From positions 33,214,869 to 33,278,868 of the forward strand of contig CM023533.1 of NCBI GenBank assembly GCA_013350335.1: 64,000 bases of DNA, read 5' to 3'. How positions within the stretch are numbered: position 1 is the stretch's first letter; every line of letters begins with the position of its first letter. This document shows positions 24,045 to 35,300 of the stretch, piece by piece. Source of the DNA: Chimonanthus salicifolius (Eukaryota; Streptophyta; Magnoliopsida; Laurales; Calycanthaceae). The position numbers and the translations under genes are program-made. The notes under the pieces are model-generated. The model was not told the DNA's origin. It ran no database searches and saw only the letters and a list, made by a program, of their open reading frames with translations.

Positions 24045-25995
24045 TCAAAATAACTTGAGGTATCTTGAAATGCCTACGAGCAAATTGAAGGTCTCCATAT
24101 TCCCTAATAGTTGATCAAGAAAACATGATGTGTAGCTGCATTGGGGCATTACACCTATTTTCAACATATCTGCGTGCATAACCATAGCATTCACCACACG
24201 CCCTACTCGGTATTGCCCCCTCATAAGAGCAGTATAAGTAAGGCAATCTGGTACCAGACCAGAATCTCTCATATCCCTGAAAAGCTTGCTGGCTTTAACG
24301 ATCTGTCCATCTTCACACAGACCATGGATTAAAGCTGTATATGTTATGCAGTTTGGTAAACAAGAAATTCCTTCGACCATATCAAGAGATTCTCTTCGAT
24401 TATCACTTGCACTGAAATCAGTGACCATTTTCTCCAAGAAAAGTTTGATTGCTCTGTTGGTTCTCCCATCCTTGCAAAATCCATCGATTAGGCAAGTTAG
24501 GGTGAAAACATTAGATTCAATGCCTTTCTCTTCCATTTCCTTGTGCAGCCGAAATGCTTCTTCCAGGTTACCATTCTTTGGAATGCCTGTCAATCAAAGT
24601 TGTATACACGACAACATCAGGTGTGAGACCCTTAATCACCATTTCAGAATATAATCCCATAGCATGCACTGTCTTTCCTTCCTTGCAATACCCATCAATC
24701 AAGGAAGAGAAGGTCACAAAATTAGGCTCTATACCCTTTTCCACCATCCATGAGCACACCTTCAATGCTGCTTCCACATTATTCTGTTTGCAGTATCCAT
24801 CAATCAATGTATTGCATGTGACTAAATTGGCAGTAATTCCTTCTTCCTGCATTTTCTGGAACAGATCAGCCCCTTCAGTTACTCTACCAACACTGCAGAG
24901 GCCCTTTATAAGTGTGCTGTATGTGACAATGTCAGGTGAGACATTAGACCTAGTCATCTCTGAAAAGAGACTGAAAGCTTCCTTCTGGTTGCTTGCTATA
25001 CAGTACCCATTTATCAAACAATTATAAACATGTATATTAGGAAGAAGACCATAGTTAGTCATATCAACAAAAAGCTTTCTGGCATGTCCCATCTTCCCTT
25101 CCTTGCAAAGACCATCAATTAATGTACAAAATGTAATTACATTTGGCTGCAAAGCATTTCCTAGCATTTCTTCATACAGCACAAGTGCTTGCTGGACCCT
25201 AGCAATTTTGGAGTAGCCATCTATCATTGCGTTGTAAGTGTAGAGATTGGGACAGACACCTGATTGCCCCATTGTCCTAAATATGTTGACAGCTTCTGAG
25301 ATCATGTCCTCTCTGCACAGGCCACAGATCAGAGAGGTATAGGTTACAACAGTTGGACGAATCCTCTTATCAAGAAGCTCGTCAAACAAGGCAAGAGCTT
25401 TCCTCACTCTGGCTTGGTGGCAGCAGCCATTGATTAGTGTGTTATAGGTGACGATATTAGGAGCAAGCCCATGAAAAAGCATATCCTCATAAATTTTCCA
25501 CATGGAATCAACTCTGCCAGCTTTGATGATTCCATCCAGAAGGACATTGCAAGCTTGAACAGAGGGCAGGGCCTTGACCTTGTAGAACACCCATGAGGCT
25601 TCATCAACGAGGCCCATTTGAGAGAGAGCAATGATGAGCACACCAAACACCTCAAGACGGGATTTAGATAAAGATCCCAATCCAGAGAAGTGATGGACAC
25701 TGCTGAAAATGGATGAAGCAATGTGGTGGGTGCTGTTTGTTGTCATTTGAAGAGTTTGGATAAGTTGCTTCATCAAACAGTTGGCCTTGGCATACCATCT
25801 TGCCCCTGTTAACACATAGATGGTGGCTGAATAGAGTTGAGCTTTCTGTTTGGTGCGCAAACCCACTCTTTTTGAGGCATGGGTGAAGCACCCAAGTGCC
25901 TGGAAAGGGTCTTGCAGGTTGACTAAAGCTCTCACAAGGTTGGAAAAGGTGGGAGACGAAACTGATGACAAGCATTTTGATCTTGAGATAGCCAT
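24045..25995 (-). CDS. P-class pentatricopeptide repeat protein; frame broken by one extra base
   Basis: The first in-frame ATG is at 25995 (MAISRSKCLSSVSSPTF), a Ser-rich start consistent with an organelle transit peptide. About 13 consecutive 35-residue PPR motifs follow, typified by VTYNTLINGCCHQARVRKAL and ITFCTLIDGLCKEGKMGHAR, with no C-terminal E or DYW domain. Such P-class proteins bind RNA in mitochondria or plastids and affect stability, splicing or translation. The gene is intronless, as usual. After TTLIDRHSK the frame runs into a stop (EW*) at 24568, while the next frame continues the tenth repeat as NGNLEEAFRLHKEMEEKG and ends at 24045. One surplus G in AAAGAATGG near 24581 explains this. 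It may be a real pseudogenising mutation or a base error in the assembly. A partial copy of repeat 11 carries a 12-residue insertion before CLPN. Confidence 0.85.
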
Positions 25996-26043
25996 GGGAG
26001 ACAGGTGTGTAGGTCCTGCATACACTACACATAGATGACCCAA

Positions 26044-26500
26044 TCCTTCGTCTCAGAACTTTTGGTACAATCAAACAACTTTTCTTTCCTGCAATCCATG
26101 GAAGAAAATGGCACCATTCATTTCAACGCTAATATTTGTCTGTTTATAGTCAGACAATATTTAAAAAATAAAGGGAATATTTTTTAAAGTACACCTGTCT
26201 AATCATCTCTACAAGCAGTGGAGTCTGGCCCTTGAAAACCAATCTAAGGAAACACACTTGGTACTATCTTAAATCATATGCATGACTGTTGAGGATCAAC
26301 ATGTAGAACACTGATCTTGTTTCATCTGTAGCAACAGCTGATTGTGCTGTTTCGTCTGCAGCAACATGTGAGAAACCACATTTTATCATCTATACATTGC
26401 AATATTCATGCAATATAATTCAGAAGCAGATTGACCTACTGATATATGAGCAAGTGATAAAGTAATACAACCAAGCTTAAAATGCCAATTCTGTAATAAT
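26044..26500. other. 5' flank of the PPR gene
   Basis: AT-rich sequence upstream of the PPR start. A short direct repeat (AGCAACAGCTGATTGTGCTGT / GCAGCAACATGTGAG, both after TTTCATCTGTA/TTTCGTCTGCA) lies at 26318-26372. No clear TATA box could be assigned. Confidence 0.35.
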
Positions 26501-26504
26501 TTCT

Positions 26505-27003
26505 TGGATTTATTTGAAAAAAAAACTCTATCTTTGGATTTATTTGAAAATAAAACTCTATCTTTGGATTTATTTGAAAAAAAAAACTATGTTGTCTATA
26601 ATTTTAAAAAAGTCTTTAACTTTTGACTAAAATTCTAAGAAGGCCCCTCGACCATGTTCACTAACGATCTATTGGTATTTTTTTTTTTTTGGCATTTCTT
26701 AAATGTAAATTGTGAGGCCCACTTGGAGTCTAACATTAATTAAGAAAATTGGTTGACTAAACAGTACTTTTTATGAATTAGAAATCGAAGGGTAAAGACT
26801 GGTGACAAAAAGGCCCTATATGGGCTCCATGAAACAAATCATAAAGAGTGAATTGTTACTTATAAACACGAATAGCTTTCATAAAAAAGTTGACCTTCAG
26901 TCAAGGGGCTTTTAAGAATTTTAATAAAAAATTGGGGCCTTTCTATAATTATAGAAAACATAGGGGTTTCTTTCAAATAAATCCAAAAAATAAGGCCTTT
27001 TTA
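26505..27003. repeat. MITE with triplicated left end
   Basis: GGATTTATTTGAAA near the left end and TTTCAAATAAATCC near 26970 are terminal inverted repeats. TATAATTTTA/TATAATTATA and GTTGACTAA-type inner segments also mirror each other. The left terminus TTGGATTTATTTGAAAA followed by AAAACTCTATC is repeated three times with a 33 bp period (26507-26590). Confidence 0.6.
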
Positions 27004-29286
27004 TAAAATAACTATTTTCTTTAATGATTTTTGGTTTTCAATGCAGATAAAGTGGGCTCTCAAAATTGTAAATTTTCACATGTTGAGATACAGAAGACGA
27101 AGCCCAGCATCTTCACCATCCATTTTCATGAATATTAGAATTTTAAATGATATTTTCAAAAATAAATGGTAGAGATGCAGCATCTGATGGTATTAGTGTT
27201 GCTCTCCTGTATATGATCATTCCTAAGAGAAACATAGGTCATAAGGTAAACACTCTTCAATGGAGACCACTGAAACAATATTTTCTATTAATCTTTCAAC
27301 AAATGAATTATCATTCTTAGGACTTGTTGAGGACTACAAGTTTATGTGCTCCTATTCAATTTGCAAAGCATTAACAATTATTGTAGCATGATCCAGACGA
27401 TCAATTCACTCTCTTCATTTCTCTTTTTCAGCAATAGCACTGTCCCGCTGCTTGGTTCACCTCCCCCTCATTCCCCCCGGATGAGTGACTCCGACAAACA
27501 GACATAAGCTTGAAATGTCCATCAAATATGTTTCAAAACTGCTAAGGTTGGATTCATCATTTTATTCTGAGAATTATATAGTAATTTTTTCTAGATTTTT
27601 TTACATCTATATGTCAGTCCTTTCATTTCTTTTTTATCTCAAAACTGAAATAAATGGACAAACAGTATTTCCTTCAGCCATACAATCATACAATATTTTG
27701 TATTTTGAGTATTTGTTTGTGGAAACCACCAGCCTACTATCATTTTAGGCAAGGATTCCATCCTTGTCCTAATGTTTGTGGGTGGAGAACAAGAGTTGGA
27801 ATATAGATGGAGGAGAACAAACATAAGGATACATATTTTCTATCATAACAATAATGATGATGATGATAGATGTTCTGCTGCCATTGCATAATGGAGCTAA
27901 TCATTAGTGCATACGGACATTGTGAGTGTGAGTAGTAGAATCAAAAGATATTAAGATCACTTTCTCTTTGAGATGAAACCTCTACTGTATTAACCCATGT
28001 TCACCCTACATGTGTTTCTGGTTTCTATAAACTTTTCAGTGTCAACAGAAATATTTAATCAAAAAGTTAAAAAAAAAAGGTTGTGCTCATTCTGAAATTC
28101 AAGAATTCCTGCAATGGCCTTAATGACTTTGGTAGGCTTGGAATTATTGCCTGGAATCTGCGAATTCCACAATCCAAGTTATTCAGGAATGACAAAGCGC
28201 ACTTTCAAATGGAAACTTATAAATGCATTGCACTTAGAATTTTGTGGGATTTCTTAATTTCCATTGCAGAATTCCTCTAGAACTCTGGTTTCACAAAATA
28301 TGGAATTCTTTGGGAACATTATAAATACCACTAGATTCCAATTCCAACCATGAATTCTAGGATAGCAGTCAAGCCCCACTCATCAATATAAAAATTTTAA
28401 AATATGAAAAAGAAAAGCAGGAAAAGTTTTCTTTGGGGCATTCTCACAAACAACTCGAAAGCATCACCTAAAAATTCTAAACCATATAATCATAACTCTA
28501 AAACCACAATAATAATAACAGTAATAATACAATAAAGTAGCAGTCATAACAATGATGAGACAGAGAGAGAGAGACCTTTCATTTGGTGTGAACTCGCTGC
28601 TGGTTGAAACTAAGGAGTCGAGAGAGAGAGGAGGAGAAGAAGGAGACGTTTGGGTGAATCGATTACAACTGAAACGTACTTCTTTTGTTCGGACGTATGA
28701 AAATTAACGTCGTACAATTTCCTGTCTCTCGATTGTTAGGAAGGATTTTTGAGCAGATCGAGCCATCCAAGCCTTAAAGGTGCGATTGCAGAGGCTAAAT
28801 CCGAACTCACCCCCATTCGACGTAGAAAATAAGTCATCAACTAAACTTATTTAAAATAAGAATAATTGACTCACTTTTTATTTAATTTAAATTACAGTTA
28901 TGATTTATATAATTAGCTCTTTGGAAATTATCTAAATTTTATATATAAGCACATATATTTTTATTTTATATTGTTATTTATAATTTATATAATTAATTCT
29001 TTGTAGTGACATATTTTAATTATAGAAATTTATTTTTCAGACACATTGTCGCTTGAAGTATATTAATCTATTTAACTAATTAAATTAAAAATCAATAACT
29101 TAAATTAACATCAGTAGACTAAAATTAACCTTTAAATATGAACTCTCATATTATAGATTTATAGCTAATAATTCCAAGCTCATAAAATATAAGAGGATAT
29201 TGCAAGAATTATTAAATACAATATTTACTAGATTTTGTTTTGAAACGGTATAATAATTGAGTTGCTATTTCCAAAATTTATGGTAT
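27004..29286. other. Intergenic, no gene seen
   Basis: Between the PPR gene and the foldback element. It holds a short ATG/GAT run at 27851-27869 and a GA run at 28560-28573. The open frames up to 87 codons carry no recognised motif. Confidence 0.5.
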
Positions 29287-29294
29287 ATATCTTA

Positions 29295-31075
29295 GGGTGC
29301 CAATATAGACACCGTCATTTTCTGCTAGCAGACATTGAAATTCAGATTTTAGGTGAAAATTACCATTCTACCCTTCCGTCTTTCCGTGCGAAATTGATAC
29401 GAAAAAATCGATCGATCGAAGCATGAAGAAGAAATCAATTGATCGATCCTGAGAATGAAAATCAATCGATCGATCGATTGATCCTGAAAACAAGCGAAAC
29501 CTTAACAAATCGATCGCAACATCGTGCGATCGATTTTGTTAATGATCCTACCGTTAACATATTATTTAAATAATAAAATTTCTTTTAAAACTTTAAAGTT
29601 ATTTTTTAAGCACTATGTATTTTCAAAATTTCTCAAATTTAATATCTGGACTAATTAAAATAACCTGATAAAAATACTTTAAGACTTCAAGGTCTTTTGA
29701 CACACCCAAATGCTTAAAACAGAGTGTTTTACAAATAAGGGTATCCCTAGGGTATGCCGAAAACACATTTAGGAGTGTCAAAAGACCTTGAAGTCTTAAA
29801 GTATTTTTATCAGGTTATTTTAATTAGTCCAGATATTCAATTTGAGAAATTTTGAAAATAAACAGTGTTTAAAAAATAACACTAAAGTTTTAAAACTTTA
29901 ATGTTATTTTTTAAACACTGTGTATTTTCAAAATTTCTCAAATTGAATATCCGGACTAATTAAAATAACCTGATAAAAATACTTTAAGACTTCAAGGTCT
30001 TTTGATCCCTCCGAAATATTTAAAACACAGTATTTTACAAATAAGGGTATCCCTAAGGTGTGCCGAAAACACATTTCGGAGTGTCAAAAGACCTTTAAGT
30101 CTTAAAGTATTTTTATCAGGCTATCGTAATTATTTCAGATATTTAATTTGAGAAACTTTGAAAATACACAGTGCTTAAAAAATAATGTTAAAATTTTATC
30201 TTTCCTGTGTATTTTCAAATTTTCTCAAATTATATATCCGGACTAATTACGATAACATGATAAAAATACTTTAAGACTTCAAGGTCTTTTGACACTCCCA
30301 AATGCTTAAAACAGAGTGTTTTACAAATAAAGGTATCCCTAGGGTGTGCCGAAAACACATTTAGGAGTGTCAAAAGACCTTGAAGTCTTAAAGTATTTTT
30401 ATCAGATTATTTTAATTAGTCCGGATATTCAATTTGAGAAATTTTGAAAATACACATTGTTTAAAAAATAACGCACAGTGTTTAAAAAATAACGCTAAAG
30501 TTTTAAAACTTTAGCGTTATTTTTTAAACACTGTGTATTTTCAAAATTTCTCAAATTGAATATCCGGACTAATTAAAATAACCTGATAAAAATACTTTAA
30601 GACTTCAAGGTCTTTTGACACTCCTAAATGTGTTTTCGGCACACCCTAGGGATACCTTTATTTGTAAAACACTCTATTTTAAGCATTTGGGAGTGTCAAA
30701 AGACCTTGCAGTCTTAAAGTATTTTTATCAGGTTATCGTAATTAGTCTGGATATTTAATTTGAGAAAATTTGAAATATTTTTATCAGGTTATCGTAATTA
30801 GTCTGGATATTTAATTTGAGAAAATTTGAAAATACACAGTGCTTAAAAAATAACTTTAAAGTTTTAAAAGAAATTTTATTATTTAAATAATATGTTAACT
30901 GCGATCGATTTTCATTCTCAGGATCGATCGATTGATTTCTTCTTCGTGCTTCGATCGATCGAATTTTTCGTATTAATTCCGCACGGAAAGACAGAAGGGC
31001 AGAATGGTAATTTTCACCTAAAATCCAAATTTCGGTGTCTGCTGGCAGAAAATGTCGGTGTCTATATTGGCACCC
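29295..31075. mobile_element. Complete foldback DNA transposon with 8 bp target-site duplication
   Basis: The ends GGGTGCCAATATAGACACCG and CGGTGTCTATATTGGCACCC are perfect inverted repeats. They are flanked by the direct repeat ATATCTTA at 29287-29294 and 31076-31083. The terminal repeats extend inward over 200-300 bp, through AGAATGGTAATTTTCACC-type sequence, clusters of ATCGATCG, and TTATTTAAATAATA. The interior consists of four palindromic modules of about 300 bp. No transposase is present, so it is non-autonomous. The long inverted repeats suggest Mutator-like or foldback type; an 8 bp duplication also fits hAT. The open frame at 30892-31176 is made of the right terminal repeat. Confidence 0.85.
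29640..30836. repeat. Four tandem palindromic modules inside the foldback element
   Basis: The arm AACCTGATAAAAATACTTTA plus AGACTTCAAGGTCTTTTGA appears alternately forward (29661, 29966, 30252, 30578) and inverted (29776, 30081, 30367, 30692). Each pair encloses a loop of about 75 bp containing AAACAGAGTGTTTTACAAAT. Modules 1 to 3 have the loop in one orientation and module 4 has it reversed. A 59 bp segment at 30720-30778 is tandemly repeated at 30779-30830. Confidence 0.85.
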
Positions 31076-31083
31076 ATATCTTA

Positions 31084-32316
31084 CTGGGATTTCGACTAAA
31101 CAAGCTCTTTATGGGTCCATCTAGCTTGGACAGAACTACCCAAATGTTTGGAGAAAAAAAATCATCCATTTGGTAATTCAATACCTTGTCTTGGGCATTC
31201 TGCAAAATTGACATCAATTGTGGATTCCATAGATTCTTGCGACTTTCCAAATAAAAATTCCACCGTAAATAGGAAGGGAATTTGGATTCATTAGTGCTGT
31301 ACCAGTAAAAAATTCATGCTGTCACCAATTACCTTATGGGGAATGATAAGGCCAAAGTTTGGATACTGATTGGCAGCTTTTGAAAGGGCAGGTACTGGTT
31401 TTTGTTTCGGGAAACATATCTTGCCTGACTTGCACGAGCCAACTAGACCAATGCCGAGTGCATCAGGAAAAAAAGAGCACCAAAATTACCATGATTAAGA
31501 ATTATGAGTGAAGTTTGAGCTTCAAGTTCTTAAATTATGCACAAAAAGAAGAGGATTTTTTTCAAAGGCACTGAGAGAGGGTGATCTTCGAAAACATAGA
31601 AGATAAAAAATGACACATTAGACTTTAGAGTGAAGGATGGTATAGTTTATGATATAGTTAAATAGAAAAGAAGAACTCATAACACCAACTCCAGATAGAT
31701 GAGATTGTCGGCTGCTGTAGATGATGATGATGATGATGATAAAGAGGATGATTAGCAACGTGGGAAAATGCTATAACACCGTTATTAATGGCTTGCGGCG
31801 ATCTTCATAATTCTTAAATCTTTTTTTTGAAAGGTTATAATTCTTAATCTTTTCAGGGGTATTTGGATTGGGGCTAAGAATACATCTGTCCCTTAGCTGA
31901 AAAATTGAAATAACTAAACCTCTTTTAAGAAAAGGAAGGAAAGTTTTAGAAATCACCAAAATTATAATGTATCTCAAATCATGATAAAGATGCCACTCCA
32001 CACTTGTTTATCTTGTTATCCTCAAAACCAAGCGCAATACAACCATCAATAGGTGAAAAAGGGAGAAAAAATAGAGTCAATAAAGTTCTGCAAGAGAACA
32101 TAAATAACACTTAACACCCATAATATCTATATACAAACTGCAGACATCTATATATTCAAATGATTCTAGAAAACAACTTCAATCAGTTCCAAGTGGTCAA
32201 CTGTACATCTAAACTAGTTCAAGATGATATAATTTACAGAACTACACACCATCTTTTAACCATACTGCAAGGGCTCCATTCCCTGCTTGCCCACTTCTTG
32301 ACATGCTTGTTGGCCC
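31084..32316. other. 3' flank of the CAMTA gene
   Basis: Between the foldback element and the CAMTA stop codon. It contains a (GAT)n run at 31718-31741 and would hold the CAMTA 3' UTR near 32000-32316. No other gene is supported. Confidence 0.5.
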
Positions 32317-35300
32317 TTACTGCTGAAATGAATCAAGAAGCTCATCGTACTCAGACTGCAGAAACCAAAGTACACATATTATCAGACGACACATTTGCAT
32401 TGGACAAGAAAACCCCATTACTAGATTTAGATTCTCTCCACCTGAGACACTTCAGAGATGTAAGAAGTGGCACAGAATGACTAATGGTATCAATGAAAAT
32501 TAAAAGTCCACCTCCATATTTTATGGGAAAGGGAGTAGTTATCCAGATTATAGAAAGGATACAACTACTCCACGGATGTGTACCACCCAGTACCAACTAG
32601 TAAATACAACATCACATGATCTGCATATACTTGCAGATAATGTTTCCAATAGCTCTTATGCATTGAATCAATAATATATATATATATATAAATTTGTACA
32701 ATTTCTAATAACCAATAACTAAAAAGGAGAAAAGAAAGGGTAGCATGTCAAGAAAATGACAGTAAGGTTCACAATTAAAAGTGACAAATTATGGCTTTAT
32801 GGTTAAAACATTGCTCCCTAATATCACTGTGATACTGTTTTCCATTTGTGAAAATGATATTTTTATAGTGTACCATTTTTAGCCGATCATGAAGAGTTCT
32901 ATTAGACAGTTGAAGATGGAACTTCCACCCCATACCTTTGCATTATCAAAGGCAAGCTTCAATCTATGGTACTCTTTTTGTGCCTGGTACGATCGAAACA
33001 TGGCCTGAACCCGTATGACAGATCGTTCAACTCTCTCTTCAGCATGCTTCCGACTGATCTGATAAAAATCCTCTTCCACGTCATCATGTACCTGTTTTTC
33101 TCCAAGAGGTTCAGTTGGTTCCACTTGAAGCCCACGCAATCCTTTTCTCTTCTGACGCCAACGTATAATTGCCTTCTCAAGGACTCCAACTGACCAAAGA
33201 ATTTTGCAGTACTGCTTCCTTGTTAAATGTCCTCTGTATGCAGCCTATTTATCAAGGGCCACAAGGACAAAATTGAAATTTTAATGGATACATCAACGAA
33301 CATAATATTGATAAAAAAGTCGAAACCTGAAACATTCAACTCTAACAAAATATTACTGTTTAATGCAACCTACTTGAATTCTAATAGCCTGTCGGCGCAT
33401 ATAAAGGAAATCTTTACGGATCTTCCATGTGCGAAACCTGTGCTGAATCTTAACAGCGGCTGCCATCTTCTTATGTGAATTGTACTTGCGGTAGGCATGC
33501 TGAATCTTCATGGCAGAAATTATGTTTAATGCTTCAGTTTCAGGATTCACTAACTGAACTGCTTTCGTTCTTACTTTTAGTGCGTGCTCCCTCAATGCAG
33601 ACTGTATGCGAGCTGCTGCATCAGCAGCAGCGCGATATGCAGCCAATGAATCTCTCATTAGTTGATCCTCCTCACTGAGGATCTCAGACGGCTCAATGTT
33701 GGTTGTAATAGTTTGCAGTGAGCCACTTATGTTACCGGATATGGACATGGCATTGAAATGTGCTCTTAAACCTTTTTCTGCTAGATATGCAGCTAAGCCA
33801 TCATGACCCTGCATTGATGCTAGATCCGCAGCGGTGCATCCACCTGGACACTCAGGCGTAGGATCAGTCACCAAGCTTGGATTTGCCCCTGCAGATAAGA
33901 GAGACGCAACAATCTGCTCCCTGCATATGGCAACTAAAATATTAAAATAAAGATGGAAGCACGATTTCTTTAGCCCATCCACATGAGGACTGGACTTCAA
34001 AGCAGTTTACCATGTTAACTGAGACGTAACCTTATTTAAACACACTATAAATCTCGAATTTCAATGTCCTGGCTATTAAAGAAACAATAATTTTAAAAAA
34101 ACCTCACGCCATCACTCGAGTGCAGTCGTGCTAAAAATGGTTTGAAGCAGCTCCAACTGACAATTTGATTATCAACACAAGTGAAAGCTGAAATGCTTTG
34201 AAGCAATAAATGATAGTTGACTGCCATTATAAGAGCAAAGTGAAGGCTCCATTTAATATAAAAGGCGACAACATTAGTGGTGTGAAAATCCTCTAGGACC
34301 CTCAAATTTACATCAATACTAAGTCATTTCTGTGCAGGAAATTCCTGCAACACGGGATGTGCAGTGTTTGGCTCTTACACTTGAAGCTTCACAAACTTCA
34401 ATGGAGTTGTATTTTATTCATTTATTAATTTATTTACTTGCTAATGGAAAAAATGAACACAGTCCTGACAAGGCCTTGCAGGTCCAATACATTGTAGTCT
34501 CAGAAAAATTTGCAATCTGTTTAGTATCCTGAAATTTAACAGAGAAAATATAAAAAAGTTATCAATTCAAACCATATACGCTTGATCTGGCAATGAAACT
34601 GCTGGTCCAGCTTTTTTAAAAATGGAATGACCTATATGCTGGGCTCATCATATGACCATTTCAATTAGCAAAAGACAGACATGGACTACCCAAGAATCTC
34701 TTCCATCAGATGATCATAACTATCTAATCTCAGATTTCCTTTATATGAAATGCTGAGTAATCTAAAGTAGGATCACCTGGTGCCAAAGCAGAATGCATCA
34801 TTCTGTCTTAGCCAATAAGATGCAAGCTATAAGAGAACAATGGAATGTGATAATTATCCAAAATTGATTGTAGATGTCTTATGCATCACCAAAAGAACCC
34901 ATACCTCCCATAGTGCGCAGCCCAATGTAAAGCTGTCCAGCCATGAGCATCTCGAAAATCTAAGGACAAACCTGAACGTGAAAAAGGATAAATGGCCCAT
35001 CCATAGCCCAACATCGCGCACAAATGGATAACTCCTTGACCTTGATGGTCAAAAGCAGTTGGTTTACATCCTTCGACTACCCTTTCCAAAAGCCATTCGT
35101 GTAACTTGTTCTTCAAAGTAAGCTCAAACAAGTTATGATTTGCTTGGGAATATGATATCCCTTTGTTTCTAATGAACTCAATAGAATTCATCCAATCTTT
35201 GTCATAGGAATGAGTGAGAGCTTTGAATTTTCTAGCTTCCTTCACAGCATTAGGAGTTACTTTGCCAGATAACATGGCAATGGTATTCGTTGAAGTGAAG

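Noticed and set aside
24286..25027. Plus-strand open frames of 122 and 157 codons
   Set aside because: They lie antisense to the PPR coding sequence and have no recognisable domain; they are shadows of the PPR repeats.
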